Shown one piece after another: positions 62,998-64,000 of a DNA stretch of 64,000 nucleotides. Both the position numbers and the translations under genes were made by a program. Each line of letters opens with the position of its first letter. Position 1 is the first letter of the stretch. Source of the stretch: Phylloscopus collybita (Eukaryota > Chordata > Aves > Passeriformes > Phylloscopidae); the NCBI GenBank assembly GCA_027886175.1, contig JAJNNQ010000126.1, positions 2,490,501-2,554,500 on the forward strand, read 5' to 3'. The notes under the pieces were generated by a model. That model ran no database searches. It was not told the origin of the DNA and worked only from the letters and a program-made list of their open reading frames with translations.

Positions 62998-63289
62998 TGT
63001 TGCCTGGCATCCGCTGCGGCTACCGGTGAAGTAAGGAGCAGGTACAAGTGTGGTTGCCCAAAAAGCAATTTATTAAGGCAGTTAACAAAAGACAGAAGCC
63101 CTGCACAGTAGCCCCAGGGGATGAAGCCCTGGGGTGGGCAGCCAAGAGAAGACAAGTGTTACAGGGAACAGAACACTGTGTAAGTTTGGGAACAGAACAA
63201 AGAGCCTATGAAGAGTAACCGTATAGGGAAAAGCAACTGACCAAGTATTAGCATATAACCTTATATGTAACAGCCTAATCTGCATAACA
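62998..63289 (-). mobile_element. LTR-like element, antisense, with a possible polypurine tract
   Basis: The + strand ends are TGTTGCC (62998) and GCATAACA (63289), inverted over TGTT/AACA. On the minus strand, TTAATAAATTGC (TTTATT at 63069-63074 on +) precedes about 70 nt of U5-like sequence ending GGCAACA. Just outside the other end the minus strand reads GAAGAGAGGGATCATGGGAAT, which is purine-rich like the primer tract that precedes a 3' LTR. The sequence from 63290 to about 63420 could therefore be residual internal retroviral sequence. That would explain why the flanks (CAAT versus ATTC) do not match as a solo-LTR duplication. Confidence 0.5.
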
Positions 63290-64000
63290 ATTCCCATGAT
63301 CCCTCTCTTCTCACCATACCCTAAGCGTAAGTTTCTCTGCCTATACTCCCATTTCCCATGGCTTCAGGTTGATGCCTCCTGGGCAATCAGGTAAGGCCAG
63401 GACATTGTCCATCCCAGCTAGTTGAATTCCCACAGTCTTTAATTGCTTCATTAACACACTAAAACCTTTCTTTACTTCCTTCCCTTCACAATTTAGATGT
63501 AAAATACACCCATATTAGTTAAGACTCAAAGTTCCATACAATCAAATATTAACACTTTCCAAAAATCAATAAAGAGTGAATTCTAATACACTTTTATGGC
63601 TGGTTTTGTTTTGTTTCATTTACATGCTTATTTGTAAATTTTAATTCCAGCTTTTACTTCGGAATAAAATCTAACATAATTTTTTAGACATCTTTTTTTA
63701 GTTGGAAGAACATTTTGAGCAGTAAAGTATGCCTATATGGAGCCTTACTTGAAAAAAAAGTAAATTGGGATTCCAAGATCATTGTCGATACTCTTACTGA
63801 TTTTATCCCTTTGTCTCTGAGGTAAAGGTTGCAGTGCTAAATGGCTGTAGAGCAAACTAATAGAATTTCAGAAACATAGGAAGTTTTTAGGAGACCAGAA
63901 ATAAACACATTCCCGCATCTGCTGATCAAGAGGTTTCACCAAACCATTGATAAAGAATAAAAATGAATCATGGGTTTACAGTATTTTTCATGTGGTAGTA

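Larger units (their letters stand above)
42918..64000 (+). other. SV2C: SV2C intron after coding exon 3, first 21 kb (continues beyond window)
   Basis: A phase-1 intron starting GTAAGA; its acceptor is not in the window. Apart from listed repeats, the stretches 42918-44500, 44630-48975, 49105-55635, 56440-57210, 57340-59960, 60420-62380 and 63430-64000 are AT-rich non-coding sequence with scattered short A/T runs. I can recognise no exon, RNA gene or transposon in them. I looked for a continuation of the SV2C helix-5/6 region and did not find it. Confidence 0.85.

Noticed and set aside
1..64000. Search for CRISPR arrays, bacterial-type operons, phage modules, tRNA or rRNA genes
   Set aside because: None seen. 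Repeats are transposon or simple-sequence type and the gene structure is intron-rich vertebrate. I found no support for a novel defence or biosynthetic system.

Overview
The window is vertebrate nuclear DNA: AT-rich, intron-dominated and without prokaryotic-style gene packing. It most likely comes from a bird. CR1 retroposons in several states of decay, with the characteristic ATTCTATG-type 3' tail, are the main interspersed repeat, and short solo LTRs are scattered among them. A songbird or close relative would fit the LTR types and the CAAA/GTTT-rich tracts, but that is inference.

The only protein-coding gene I can support is part of SV2C (synaptic vesicle glycoprotein 2C) on the + strand. 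Three coding exons are present: 4253-4832 (start codon; exon begins at 4129 with 5'UTR), 27942-28122 and 42766-42917. Donors, acceptors and reading phases (1, 2, 1) all agree. Together they encode residues 1 to about 305: the cytoplasmic N-terminus and roughly the first five membrane helices of the 12-helix transporter fold. The long luminal loop and the second helix bundle must lie beyond base 64000, and the transcription start must lie upstream of base 1.

Layout: 1-4128 is 5' non-coding or intron sequence. 4833-27941 is a 23.1 kb intron with an LTR-like cluster (about 6.1-8.7 kb), a solo LTR at 12557-12807 and four CR1 pieces. 28123-42765 is a 14.6 kb intron holding an old CR1 (about 30.1-30.5 kb), a long antisense CR1 (33137-35990) split by a solo LTR (34099-34525), two further LTR-like pieces and a sense CR1 tail. 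42918-64000 is the first 21 kb of the next intron, with low-complexity tracts, a (GAAA)n array, a second solo LTR related to the one at 34.1 kb but inverted (59967-60416), and an LTR-like segment near 63 kb.

I found no RNA gene, CRISPR array, operon or evidence of an undescribed system. The most distinctive items are the precisely bounded solo LTRs, the LTR nested in a CR1, a tandem pair of hairpins whose arms differ by a compensated change, and the in-frame size of SV2C coding exons 2 plus 3.
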